A stretch of 64,000 bases of DNA, taken from Plumapathes pennacea (Eukaryota; Cnidaria; Anthozoa; Antipatharia; Myriopathidae). Under the pieces are notes generated by a model. That model ran no database searches and was not told the DNA's origin. It saw nothing but the letters and a program-made list of their open reading frames with translations. Positions within the stretch are counted from its first letter, which is position 1, and each line of letters opens with the position of its first letter. The stretch lies in assembly GCA_964036295.1 (NCBI GenBank), contig OZ038467.1, forward strand, positions 15,411,670 through 15,475,669. The letters are read 5' to 3'. Made by a program: the position numbers and the translations under genes. Positions 1 to 9,987 of the stretch are shown here, one piece after another.

Positions 1-135
1 GTGTTGGCAATAAAGATATAATAAATACGTGGTGAAAGTGTGCAACGCAATTCTAAACAACACCTAACAGTCACCTCATACAGCAGTCCTCCTTCACCCA
101 TCTAAACACCCACACACATGCAACAACTTGCCACA
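1..135 (+). repeat. Copy of the 3' end region found at ~8384-8525
   Basis: The first ~135 bases align with 8384-8525 in the same orientation at roughly 85% by eye: both carry a GTGTTGG-AATAAAG start, an AATAAATAC block, and GTGAAAGTGTGCAACGCAATT. At 8384 this follows a strong splice acceptor and holds several AATAAA-type signals. The window edge may therefore sit inside the terminal exon or polyadenylation region of a tandem paralogue of the small secreted-protein locus at 5982-8400. It could instead be an unrelated dispersed repeat. No coding frame is visible here. Confidence 0.5.
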
Positions 136-1211
136 AAATACCTGAGCCTAGGGCAACTAACTACTTTTGTGTGCATCATGGTAACTTGAAAAGAACCACC
201 GTAAAATTCCGTAAACAATCCCCCTCATTATAAAGCCCCCGAAATTTCAAACGCAAAAGCCCTTCGTATGATAACTCAACATCCTCCTCCCGATTATGGG
301 CCCACGGGCGTATTTTAAGGAATGGCTTACAAATACAAACTATAGAAGTAGTGAAAGTCAAGCTGTTCATCCGTTATTCTTAAATAACTACGATGACTAA
401 CTACGATGACCGATCCAGTTTAGTAGGCTAAAACAAGGGTTCACTCTTGTTTCGGTAGTTCATTCCTTCGGTCCATACGAAAAGAATTTGCATGGCAGTT
501 CGATTGTTAGGTTCAAAGAGACTAGTTCGTGACCGCAGTTCACAATACAATATTTTGAGCTGAATTAAGCAAAGTTCCGCCGCCGGAAAATACGCTGGCC
601 AGCTTATTTTAGAATGCAAATTCCCCTCCGAGCTTGCAAACTCATCCATCCCCGAAAATAAGCCCACCAAAAAGGTAATTTCGGAGAACAGCGGAGGTAC
701 CATGAAGTTTTCTTCTCCTATGCATTAAATCAATATAAGCTGATCCTAGAAATTTAACAAAAACATCCCAGCAAAATCTTTCACTGGGTGAGATTTGTTC
801 AAAATGTGCTGTCCACTTAAGCTATAATATCACTAGAAATACTTTTCCCCAGTTAAATCGAATTCTACCAAATTATTGCTGAATGATAGTTACAACGTTT
901 CTCAAAGTTTTGTAGGAATCGTTTTAAAGCCAAAAAAAACTTATGATCCAAAGTTTGTCGTGGACGAGTCCGCCCGATAAAACACCGGAGTCACCTTAAG
1001 CAGGTAAATGAAAAGTTTATTTCCAAAACGCGGCCTCGTTGTGAAGTTTTGTTCATCACAGTTGTTTCTCACTGTCAAACATCAACTTCCAGGGCTTTCC
1101 GATACAGCAAACGTGTCTAAGTTTCTGTTAAACAAATCACTGGAAAAAGATTGAAACAAATAGACACATACAAAGTAAACACGGATTACGCGTTGTTTCA
1201 CAGTGAGAAAT
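136..1211. other. Non-coding stretch, no supported feature
   Basis: Reading frames are short, on both strands, and lack convincing splice context. I see no tRNA, no repeat shared with the rest of the window, and no recognisable motif. Confidence 0.4.
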
Positions 1212-1559
1212 TCACTGTGGTGGGTGGGGTAAGTAGCTAAAAACGGTTAAAATGGCCGAGTAGAACTGGAAACTGACACAATCTGAACAGCAGATCTTCA
1301 AACGAAGCTTGAATTCGATAAAAAGATGGATTTCGGCCGCACTTTTTCCAAAGTTAGAATCGACCGGTGCCGTGATATTCGTCAAAGATTTTCCTAAAGA
1401 ACTTGGCTTCGAGGTCGTCGAAGCTGATCGACGGTCGCCATGCAGAAGTGGTAAATTTCTAGCGAAATATCGAGCGGAGTCGTACCGACTGTTGATCGGA
1501 GTTGCCACCCAACGGCGGCGAAGCAAAATCCCCATAAACGGCAATAAATAATGCCACAA
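1212..1559 (-). other. Ambiguous GC-richer open frames on both strands
   Basis: A local rise in GC holds open frames on both strands. On the minus strand an ATG near 1533 opens a ~107-residue frame to 1212. Its first 30 residues are rich in Arg and Ser with almost no acidic residues, like a mitochondrial presequence. The plus strand has an overlapping 80-residue frame at 1309-1551 that starts only at TTG. No good splice donor follows either frame and no family is recognised. It may be a first exon or chance. Confidence 0.2.
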
Positions 1560-1599
1560 ACCGCAGCAAAAGTATAATGCTTTATTACCTTATGAAGAT

Positions 1600-2520
1600 T
1601 ATGTCAAGGTTACCACAAAAAGGCAGTTGACAGTCGTTTGTGAGTTCCGCGTTTTAACGTCAATTGGATTCCTTCTCCTCTCCCCCCACACCACCCAATC
1701 CCCCCCTCCAAAGCAGTCTAAGCGCAGTCGATATGATGTAGACTCTGAGATGCGACGTAGTAGCGACTAAATCCTGATAGCGAAGGCGTCACTGATTAGA
1801 GTGACGAGATCATCCATTTGTTGAGACAAGATGTCTTTGTTTTACACAATTTTACTCTGAACTCTTTGTGATGCTGGGAGGAGGGGGAGGGGGTTGATGC
1901 CTCCCCCCGCGTGACATTAGCTAATAGTTGCAAATTAGTTATTGTATATATTAGTTAGAATTGTGTCCACACAATGCTTTATTTTAGAAAATGTTTAATT
2001 CTCTTGTTTTAGTTATATAAATATTCTTCTATACTAATCATTAGAATATCCACTGCAAAATGCTACAAGTCTATAATATTATGATTATTATTATTATCCT
2101 GGGTACAAGGTTACGAGATGTGGTCTTAACAAGGTGTCAATCTTTAATTGTACCGTGGTTGTTCATTATTGTCAAATGCTAGAAAAACAAGTTTTAATGC
2201 AAATCCAACTCGTTCGGCTGTTTGACGGCAAACCCATTGATTCTATGCCCTTGCTCAACACGTTAAATCTATCATTTCGCTGAGGCAAGGTGACTACACG
2301 TCTTAAAATATGGTCAGTAAAAAAATGCATGGCTGTGTAATATCTTCATAGATAACCGATAGATTTAATAATAGCATTCGTTTGTTCGGTGACGCCGTAA
2401 ATTTAACACAGTGTGTCGTTGTTCGCATGCGATTCCTCTCTGCATTATTATTGTTTCCCGTATTACATGGTTCATTTGCCTGTAACGAATAAATGCTCAA
2501 CACTTTGGTCAAACGCTAGT
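1600..2520 (+). repeat. ~0.9-kb dispersed repeat, copy A
   Basis: This shares long collinear blocks with 4075-5030: the TGTGAGTTCCGCG start, a pyrimidine-rich C tract, GTCGATATGATGTAGAC, TTTGTTTTACACAATT, a G-rich tract, the ATTATTATCCTGGGTACAAGG block, GGCTGTTTGACGGCAAACCC, and a tail with GGTGACGCCGTAAATTTAACAC. No transposase frame is visible, so it is a non-autonomous or decayed element. Confidence 0.7.
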
Positions 2521-3639
2521 ACTACTCAGCCGACTCCCCACTGGGTGTTCAGAGGCGTAGCGAGATTTTTGTGTTGACCGGTAAAAATCTTTCTTCGAAC
2601 TTGCGACTTCTCTCAAATTATCAAACCAATGTTTCTTTGCTGGAGGCTTATCAATGCAGTGCTTTTCTTGTAAACAGAGGTAAGTGAAAATCCATTCAGG
2701 AACTTCATTCAAGCAGTTTTTAAAATTCAACTATTTGCGCTGGCAATATAACACACTGAATATAAAGCTGCGGTCGCACTAGTCGATATCTACAGCGTCT
2801 CCATACAATGCAAACAGCCGGGTTGCTTCCAAACTTTGAAGAAGCTTTCATATTTTTCTAGATGCTTATAGATATCTTATTATCTAAAAATTCTAGTGCA
2901 ACCGGGCCCTAACACACTGTTTGTACTTACAATCGGCAGAAGGCAATTATTTAATAAATATGATACAAGGGCTATAAAGAAAACTTTTCACGCGAGTCAA
3001 ATCGTGGCGGTTCTTTACTTAAAATGACATCGTTCGAATATAATGGATACGAAGGGGCCGTCGCTTCATAGAGAAATATCGTTTCTGTCAAAATATATGA
3101 GCCGCGGCGGCTGGGGTTTGACAATACTTGTTCATCGCTGGATTCGCGCAAGTGCCTCAAAACTTTTCAATTCACAGTTTGGATATAATTGATACGAAGG
3201 GGTCATTGTATATCATTTGCTGGCCGCACTAAAAGGTGTCGTGATGTTAAAGTAATAATTATAGAAGCTGAGAATAAACAGAGTTGAACAGCAAAGTGAG
3301 AGATTTTGGTTGAAGATGCTTCTTAGAAAAAGCTGACGATCAAAGAAATCATTTCGGGATTCAGGTTTAGTTTTACGCTCAGTCTACGAAATGAAAAACG
3401 GTGTCGGGTCGAACTAAAATAAAATTAACCAAATCAACGATATTTTTATTATTATTGATGCAAATGCCCGCGTGAACGATGCTAAAGTATTTAGAAGCTA
3501 AGATGGCATAAACTGGGTAAAAAAAGCAAAGTAATACCTCAAATAAACGCCAATGTTCAAATAAGCGCCCAAGCTCGAATAAGCAAAAACTTTGACTAAA
3601 GCGCCCATACGTGTTGTGTACGGCGGTTGTGTACGTGTT
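2521..3639. other. Spacer between repeat copies
   Basis: No supported gene. At 2770-2910 a degenerate inverted pair (GCGGTCGCACTAG and CTAGTGCAACCGGGCC) suggests one more foldback element. Minus-strand frames at 2509-2730 and 2972-3160 begin at TTG or inside the frame and have no splice support. Confidence 0.35.
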
Positions 3640-4020
3640 CAAGAAGAGGATCGTCATGGTTATCACTAAAGGCTGTCCACATGTTCGTGAGTTCCGCGCT
3701 TAATGGATCCCTCCTCCTCTCCCCCTACCCCCCCCCCTCCCCTCCCCAATGTAGTCGATATAATGTTGACGCTGAACTGCAACGCAGCGGTGACTAAAAA
3801 TTGATTTTGAAGACGTCATCGATTAGACTTTTCTCGTGTATTTATTCAGACGAAAAGTCTTTGTTTTACACAGTTATTCTGCACCCTTTGTGATGTCGTG
3901 GGGGTGGGGGTGGATGTTTCCCTTCGCCCTCCGGCGTTTTTCACCCACCGCACGTAATTATTAGCTAACTATTAACGTCATCGCGGATTAGAGTTTTACA
4001 CATAGCCGTACAAGTATTAG
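3640..4020 (+). repeat. ~0.9-kb dispersed repeat, partial copy B
   Basis: Carries only the 5' part of the repeat: the GTGAGTTCCGCGCTTAA start, the C-rich tract, the GTCGATATAATGT block, the AGTCTTTGTTTTACAC block and the G-rich tract. It ends soon after the TTAGCTAACTATT block. Confidence 0.65.
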
Positions 4021-4074
4021 ACAACTCGAAGAAAATAAGTCGATTGATTTTGAACTTTGCCAAGCCAGTCGAAA

Positions 4075-5030
4075 CAGTACGTGTTCAAGAAGATAAATGC
4101 CATGGTTACCACGAAGAGGCTATCGACATTCGTTCGTGAGTTCCGCGCTTAACATCATAGTGGATCCCTCCTCTCCCCTTACACATCCACTCCCCCTCCC
4201 CCCCTCCCTCCATCCAATGCAGTCGATATGATGTAGACACCAAACTACGAAGCTGAAAACTGAATGGGAAGGCGTCATCGATTAGAGATTTCTCGTGTAT
4301 TTTTCAGACAACAAGTCTTTGTTTTACACAATTACTCTGAACTCTTTGTGTTCCCAAGGGGGGGGGGGGGGGGGGGGGGGAAGTGGGGGGAGGGGGGATA
4401 TGCCTCCACCGCGTATCATCAGCTAATTGTGGCAAGTTAGTTACTGTAAACAGTATTAGTTACAATTGTGCCCACGCAATGTTTTATTTTAGAAATAGGC
4501 AATTCTCTAATATCAGTTATATATATCCTTGTTTAAATATACTTACCATTAAAAAAGCCCCTCAGTCAAAAATGCTATAAAACTATATTATTATGGTTAT
4601 TATTATTATTATCCTGGGTACAAGGTTACAAGGTGTGGTCTTAACAAGGTGTCAATTTTTATTGTACCGTAGTTGTTCATTATTGTCAAATGCTAGAAAA
4701 ACAAGTGTTAATACAAATCCAACTCATTCGGCTGTTTGACGGCAAACCCATCGATTCTCTGTCCTTGCTCAACACGTTAAATCAATTTTTCAGGTAAGGT
4801 GACTACACGTCTTTATGTAGTCAGTGAAAAATGCATGACTGTGTAATATCTTTACTGTCATAGATAACCGATAGATTTGATAATAGCATTCGTTTGTTCG
4901 GTGACGCCGTAAATTTAACACAGTGTCGTTGTTCGCACGCAATTCCGAGCTTCGCTTTTTGCAGCCACCAGAAATGTACAGAGGTTTCAGATGAGCAGAA
5001 TCTTTTAACTTGGTCATATTCTAGCCAACG
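4075..5030 (+). repeat. ~0.9-kb dispersed repeat, copy C
   Basis: The fullest second copy, collinear with 1600-2520 in the same orientation. Its internal G run (about 4360-4380) is uninterrupted and much longer than in copy A, so the tract is a polymorphic part of the element. It ends with the same GACGCCGTAAATTTAACACAGTG tail. Confidence 0.7.
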
Positions 5031-5469
5031 ATACAACTTTTTACTTCAACTATCTACAAATTGTTATACTACAAACTTTTATGAATGCTGGTGAACTACT
5101 GAGAATCAAACGACTATTCTTGCAGTACCTCCAAACTGAACTTTCCTCGGTTGTAGCGATTTCAGAATGTTTGTCTGAACTAGTCGAGCAGCCAGTGAAA
5201 TTTCTGCCGTGCCAATTTAAGTGATGTATCGATGCGTACTGTTATACTCTGCTGTTCAGTTACTTGCTTTGCCACAATGTCGCGTCCAGAAGCTAAGTCG
5301 TTGGACACATTAGATCTTTGGGCCATCACAATGCTACATTGCGGAGTTGAACGGTGGGAATAAAACTGCGAATTATTGCCATGCACATGTATGTCGTCGA
5401 GCTTTCTGATGTAACATTTGTTCAACAAGTCTCTATTTGGCAAATGGTTTGAACCATTTAAAGTCATGG

Positions 5470-5835
5470 TTTAAAGTCTTTGTTTTAAAGAATTATTCTA
5501 CACTCTTTATGATGCGAAGGGAGGGGGGGGGGGGGGACCCTCCGTTTTCAACCCATCTTCTTGACTACAGTTTAGATAAAGGCACAAAGTACAAAGTACA
5601 AGGTGTGGTCTTCACAATCTTTTTGCAACTCATTAAGGCCCCGCCAACACGAATACATTTACGTTCGTAAACGGATACTTTTCTACGCGTTTACGCCTTC
5701 CGTCCACACGTAAACGATGAAAAGGATCATCTTGTAAACGCATACTTTATAAAGTGCAAATTCAACTCATGGAGCTGTCTGACGGAAAACCCACTGGTTC
5801 TCAGTACAACAGATTCAATTTACCTGCGCGCGTTG
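5470..5835 (+). repeat. ~0.9-kb dispersed repeat, degenerate copy D
   Basis: Retains the AAGTCTTTGTTTTA block, a G run at ~5520-5536, an AAGTACAAGGTGTGGTCTT block and a diverged GGAGCTGTCTGACGG segment. Other parts are missing. It lies just upstream of the small secreted-protein locus. Confidence 0.5.
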
Positions 5836-6002
5836 ACATTCAGTACATGAACAGCAGCAACGGGATTTAAAAAAATCAAACTCTACTCATTCACTAAGCT
5901 TTTTTTCATTTTTAATGTTAAAAATAATAGGAAGACTGGTCATTTGCCAGTGCGATTTTAATTTCTTTTTTTCCTTCACAGGAGTCAAAATGATGAAAGT
6001 TA

Positions 6003-6316
6003 GAGCCGTTTTCGGATGACTGTCGAAAACCAAAACCAAAGTAATCACACAGGCCAATCACAGAGACTGAGAGAAAACAGTTCAGCCAATCAGAAGCCAA
6101 AGTAATTCACGTTTGGTCTTGCGTTTGGTTTTACTTTCCAATCAGCAATGCGAGTACACGCCATCGCTTGCGTGAGAAGTGTTTGGTTTTGGTTTTGGTT
6201 TTGTTCCTGATTGGTTGAGAATGCTGCCAAACTTGTGTGGACCAATCGGAAAGCGAAGCAAACGCAAAACCAAAGCAATCACACGATTACTTTCGACAGT
6301 CATCCGAAAACAGCTC
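6003..6316 (+). mobile_element. TA-flanked MITE, family M1 copy 1
   Basis: 314 bp with ~26-bp terminal inverted repeats (GAGCCGTTTTCGGATGACTG at one end; the complement of GAGCTGTTTTCGGATGACTG at the other), flanked by TA on both sides. It is the same length as the copy at 25091-25404 and differs at about six positions by eye, so the family moved recently. The interior is rich in CCAAT and TTTGGTTTTGG motifs with no transposase. TA target duplication fits Tc1/mariner-type mobilisation. It sits within the signal-peptide codons of the small secreted-protein locus. Confidence 0.9.
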
Positions 6317-6799
6317 TATTGTCCTGTTGACTTTGCTTACCTTGGTCTGTGTCTGTGCATCTCCTGCCAGTAAGTATACCTCTTGCCATGGAGGAGTGAG
6401 TCCATAGCATATAACGCTATAAAAAAGCAAAGTTACATTTCACTTGAGATAATCATGTTAGTTTGATTGGTTTTTTGAATCTATACATGTGATTGAAGTA
6501 ATTATCCGGCAGGAAAACTTCTTAATGTGTTGTTCTAATTGATCTCTTCGTTAGCGTTTTCATCAACGCAGTACAAATGGTCAAACTTTTGTTCTGCCTC
6601 AAATCAAGATCACTCCGAGTGTACGGAATATGATAATGTTTTCACTATGTTCGATTATGCGTGAGAGAATTTGGCAACAGAAGTCGCTCGACGACAGACG
6701 AGATAGCGTTCGGATTGTTACCAACGCAGAGCTCGGGATCACATGTTATACAGACTGGCTATTTTCAATTTCTCAGATTATTTGTTTGTATATATAATA

Positions 6800-7081
6800 G
6801 AGCCCTTTTTGAATAACTCTCGAAAGTAATCATATGATTGCTTTGGTTTTGCGTTTGCTACGCTTTCCTAATTGTCCTAGAACGTTTAGCAACATTTATG
6901 CATGGCCAATCAAGAGTAAAATCAAAACCTGGTTGCGCCATTCTCACGCAAGAAAGCAAGTGGCGATGACGTTTCCTCGTACAGCTGATTGGTTTCTTCT
7001 TCAAAGTAAAACCAAAAGCGGGTTACTTTGGCCAGTCTGATTACTTGCTTTGGTTTTGGTTTTCGACAGTCATCACGGCTC
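6800..7081 (-). mobile_element. TA-flanked MITE, family M1 copy 3 (diverged)
   Basis: Starts GAGCCCTTTTTGAATAACTC and ends CGACAGTCATCACGGCTC, with TA on each side. The interior has the same CCAATCA and TTTGGTTTTGCG blocks as copy 1, in inverted order. It is 282 bp and clearly older than copies 1 and 2. It lies in the intron between the two exons of the small secreted-protein locus. Confidence 0.75.
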
Positions 7082-7391
7082 TATAACATCATTATTTCAT
7101 TGCTTTTTGTTTTTGTTTCTTAGTGTTTGTATTTTTCTTTTTTAGCGTTCTTTTTGTGAGATTGATCTATTTTAATAAGTTAAAACTTCCGACTTTCTCC
7201 AGCTAAATTATCATAATATTTTCTACACACCTACAGAAGATAAAAAGGCAATCGTTTTGAATGACAAGGAGGCCAACAGTTTCATTCAAGAAAAACGTAT
7301 TCTTGGTCTTGGTGAAAGAGCAGAAGAATTTGAAGAAGCACAGGAAGATATAGAAGAGAAAACAGAAGAAATCATTGAGGTGGGGCAATGA

Positions 7392-8000
7392 TAGTGCGAT
7401 CTCAAGGAATGCCAGGAAATCACTGGCAGTGGGGTACGTACGAATGATAGTTATATTGATGAATATGTTTGATGGCCAATAAAGGATCGTGCCATCTGCT
7501 GTATTTTTTATTTTATCCATTATTCTCTCTGAGCTCTGGGATGGTACTAATTATGACATCACCTTGTTTTTGGCTGAAGTATGACTTTATTATGTATGTT
7601 TGATGATCTTTGCTTGGAAATTCTTTTTTGGTTTTTTCAAATTCAAGCTTCTTGCTTTGATAAAATAAATGTGTTCATTGATTTCCCATTATCTCTTTTG
7701 ATTGTGGCATATTATTTGATATTTTATAACCGTCAACCCGATCATACAATCGTTTCAACTTTAACCTACGCATATGGTCTGGCTCGGTTCCACATAAAGC
7801 CCAAAATATTCACAAAGTCAAATGTAGAATGTTAGTAAGAGCAATAATATGATGATTATACTCACCACGAAGACATTTTATAATATCACACTGCACGCTA
7901 CATACATAACACACCATATACACACCATATACACACCATATACACACTGTTCTCATTGATTTTACACAAAACTTACCTGCATCACATACATACATATTTA
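7392..8000. other. 3' flank of the small-protein locus with a 12-bp tandem repeat
   Basis: A GTACGT potential splice donor lies at 7433, 42 bases after the stop, which would connect to the acceptor at 8323. At ~7908-7950 a 12-bp unit (ACACCATATACA) is repeated about three times. No protein-coding frame is supported. Confidence 0.4.
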
Positions 8001-8260
8001 AGAAATATATAACGCGTCACCGTGTAATATAGACTCATCTAAACACGCGGGAAGTTGGGAGAACACGAGAGTAGCGTAAGGAAGCCACGAGGCCGCCGAG
8101 TGGTTTCCGGCGCTACTCGAGTGTTCTGCCAACTTCCCACTTGTTTAGATGAGGCTATATTACACGGGAACACGTTATATATTTCTTTTATAAAATAATT
8201 AGTCAAGTAAAAAAACATCGCGTATCGCGTCAGCGTGTAATATACTCTCATCACACGGTT
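8001..8260 (+). mobile_element. Foldback element, family P copy 1
   Basis: A long imperfect palindrome: ATATATAACGCGTCACCGTG at ~8005 is mirrored at ~8160-8190. The arms share CATCTAAACA-, GGGAAGTTGGGAG and AGTAGCG motifs around a GC-rich centre near 8095. A second segment (8190-8260) ends in CGTGTAATATACTCTCATC. The whole unit recurs in inverse orientation at 23994-24246. Confidence 0.8.
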
Positions 8261-8323
8261 CTTTATTGATAATATGTAACGTGTTGTTCTGAGTATTAAA
8301 GATGCATTTCTTTTTGTTGCAGG

Positions 8324-8410
8324 AAGAACATCGCAGAAGTGGAAACTATGTTTCAGTCATTTGTGGGAATTGTTGGGTTTTGGTGTTGGTAATAAAGAAA
8401 TAATAAATAC
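8324..8410 (+). other. Putative terminal exon with poly(A) signals
   Basis: Preceded by a strong acceptor (TTTCTTTTTGTTGCAG ending at 8323). It contains AATAAAG and AATAATAAATAC signals around 8390-8408. It is probably the 3' untranslated exon of the small secreted-protein locus, reached from a donor at 7433 or 7380. One frame would add ~26 codons if the 7380 donor (GTGGGG, weak) were used. The same sequence opens the window at base 1. Confidence 0.4.
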
Positions 8411-8529
8411 TTGGTGAAAGTGTGCAACGCAATTCTAAATAACACCCAACAGTCACCTTATACAGTATTTCTCCTTCACCTGACTTCACCCGCCCACCCA
8501 CGCACGCACACGCACGCGAACAACAATCA

Positions 8530-9305
8530 AATAATATATGCATAACATTAACGGCCATAAACCATGTGTCGTACTGAGTATATATTTGGCATTCAAAATT
8601 GAAGAAATCCACAGTTCGCATGCATTACAAAAACATAGTATAGCAAAGAATAATGCGTTTCTCGTGTTATGAGATATGAATTCGTTTAACGTGGGCCTGA
8701 AATAGAACGGAAAGCCTCGTTTCTCTACACTGGAGGCTCGCCCGGTTCACTCGCATCTTCATTTTTGCACTATAGACCTTGTTTTGAAACAGCTGAGGCA
8801 ACAGGCAGTCTCGAAAAGAGTAACTTCTTCTAATGTACATGCTGAGCAGGATCTGGGGATTGGAGGGCGAAAACAAGGGTTTGTACACAAATTGACCTGC
8901 CGGTGAGATAAAAGATTCTAATGTCATCTGAAATCTCTAAAGAGTAGTGACAGGTTGACATGACCTGTTCTAAACTTTCATCACAAAGAAACGTAGCGTT
9001 GTTTGAGTTTGAACAAGCTTTCGGTAATGCTTCCTGCAACACTTTTCACATCAGGACAGAAACAGTACGCTTGCAGTCTGTGACGAAAAAGATTGCCGCA
9101 TTTAGTATTTTATGACGCAGACTTATAGGCCAGTTCACACAAAGACTAATGAATTCCAATAAGGTAAAAAGTACTTTATGTTTTGTGAGGGGCAACATTT
9201 TCGCGTCTTTTGTGGGACGTCATTGGCACTGGCAGCATCTCTGACGAATCAGCGTCAACATGAAAGAATGACAGTACAACACAAATAGCGTTGTTCCTGT
9301 GTAGG
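8530..9305. other. Intergenic stretch, nothing recognised
   Basis: Short frames only. No repeats shared elsewhere in the window and no convincing splice sites. Confidence 0.4.
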
Positions 9306-9307
9306 CT

Positions 9308-9530
9308 TAAGCTGGTGTTACACTGGTCGATTTGCAACGATACGATGTTGCGCTAAAAATCTTTCAGGTGTAACACCCCATTGCGAGCGATTTTTCGCGA
9401 TGTTTGCAGTGCTGCAAGGCGTTGCAAGTTTTTGAAAGCGATTCAAAAACTTGCAACGCCGTTGCGCAAATTTAGAGCAAATTGGCGTTGCAAATCGTCG
9501 TTGCAAATCGACCAGTGAAACACCACCTTT
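9308..9530. mobile_element. Foldback element with GGTGTTACACTGG termini
   Basis: TIRs of ~28 bp: GGTGTTACACTGGTCGATTT at the left is mirrored by AAATCGACCAGTGAAACACC at the right, and the interior also folds (GCAACG/CGTTGC motifs). Single copy in this window. Confidence 0.7.
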
Positions 9531-9625
9531 ACGAACTCTGCAACACCTCTACTGCATGCGTATTCAAGGGGAAATACACAAGGAACAGTTTACTGAATTA
9601 CGAAAAACCTTGCCTCCAAGGTCAA

Positions 9626-9674
9626 ATGGGGGAGACTTCAGGTTGTTTATTTACTGTTCTTCTGTCGCTTTCTG
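9626..9674 (+). CDS. Candidate first exon with signal peptide
   Basis: ATG in good context (CAAATGG) opens MGETSGCLFTVLLSLS, a short signal-peptide-like stretch, and runs into a GTAAGT donor at 9675 with one base left over. No phase-compatible second exon is evident: the frame at 9988 has its own signal peptide, and joining the two would give two hydrophobic leaders. It could be a first exon of a gene whose later exons I do not recognise, or chance. Confidence 0.25.
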
Positions 9675-9987
9675 GTAAGTTGTTTTGAGTTCGGAGAGAT
9701 CGACATTGTCCGTGGCGTGAGCATTATCTTGTGATGCGGATGTTGTAGGCGGGCAGCAGACAAAACAAAGCTGTATCATTGAAAGCTCGAGATCAATTCT
9801 GCACCTTCAGATGTGGTTGTGTAAACTAAATAATCGTTTATGTAATTGGACTGCGGTGGTCGGGCCTAGATGCATGATCTTTTAACTTAGCGATAGCACA
9901 CTATCGATCTGGCGGGAGTTGTTCAGGGTACACAGAGAAGGCATCATCCACTGGCGTAAAGGACTTGGAGGTATATTTAATGCAGAC

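Larger units (their letters stand above)
5982..7391 (+). pseudogene. Small secreted Glu-rich (Gla-domain-like) protein, signal-peptide exon split by a MITE
   Basis: A two-exon coding unit. Exon 1 follows a strong acceptor (polypyrimidine then CACAG at 5981). It has ATGATGAAAGT at 5990-6000, is interrupted by a 314-bp element, and resumes at 6317 with codons for IVLLTLLTLVCVCASPA up to a GTAAGT donor at 6370. With the element and one TA removed, the frame is continuous and gives a textbook signal peptide. Exon 2 (7237-7391) has a matching phase (1 + 2 nt) and encodes ~50 residues ending in a TGA: a KEANSFIQEKR stretch, then GERAEEFEEAQEDIEEKTEE. ANSF followed by a Glu cluster recalls vitamin-K-dependent Gla domains and Gla-rich proteins, but the usual Cys-x3-Cys pair is absent, so that link is inference. 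As it stands the frame meets a stop ten codons in. The predicted product would be ~72 aa. The 3' end probably lies in the exon near 8324. Confidence 0.6.

Noticed and set aside
2509..3160. Minus frames of 62-73 codons between repeat copies
   Set aside because: Start at TTG or mid-frame, no convincing splice sites, and repeat-rich surroundings.
7203..7520. 105-codon minus-strand Phe-rich frame
   Set aside because: Mirror of the Glu-rich plus-strand exon at 7237-7391, which has splice signals and phase support.
9919..9987. Upstream extension of the 9988 gene to a TTG
   Set aside because: No ATG in this part, and it would place a non-hydrophobic leader before the clear signal peptide.
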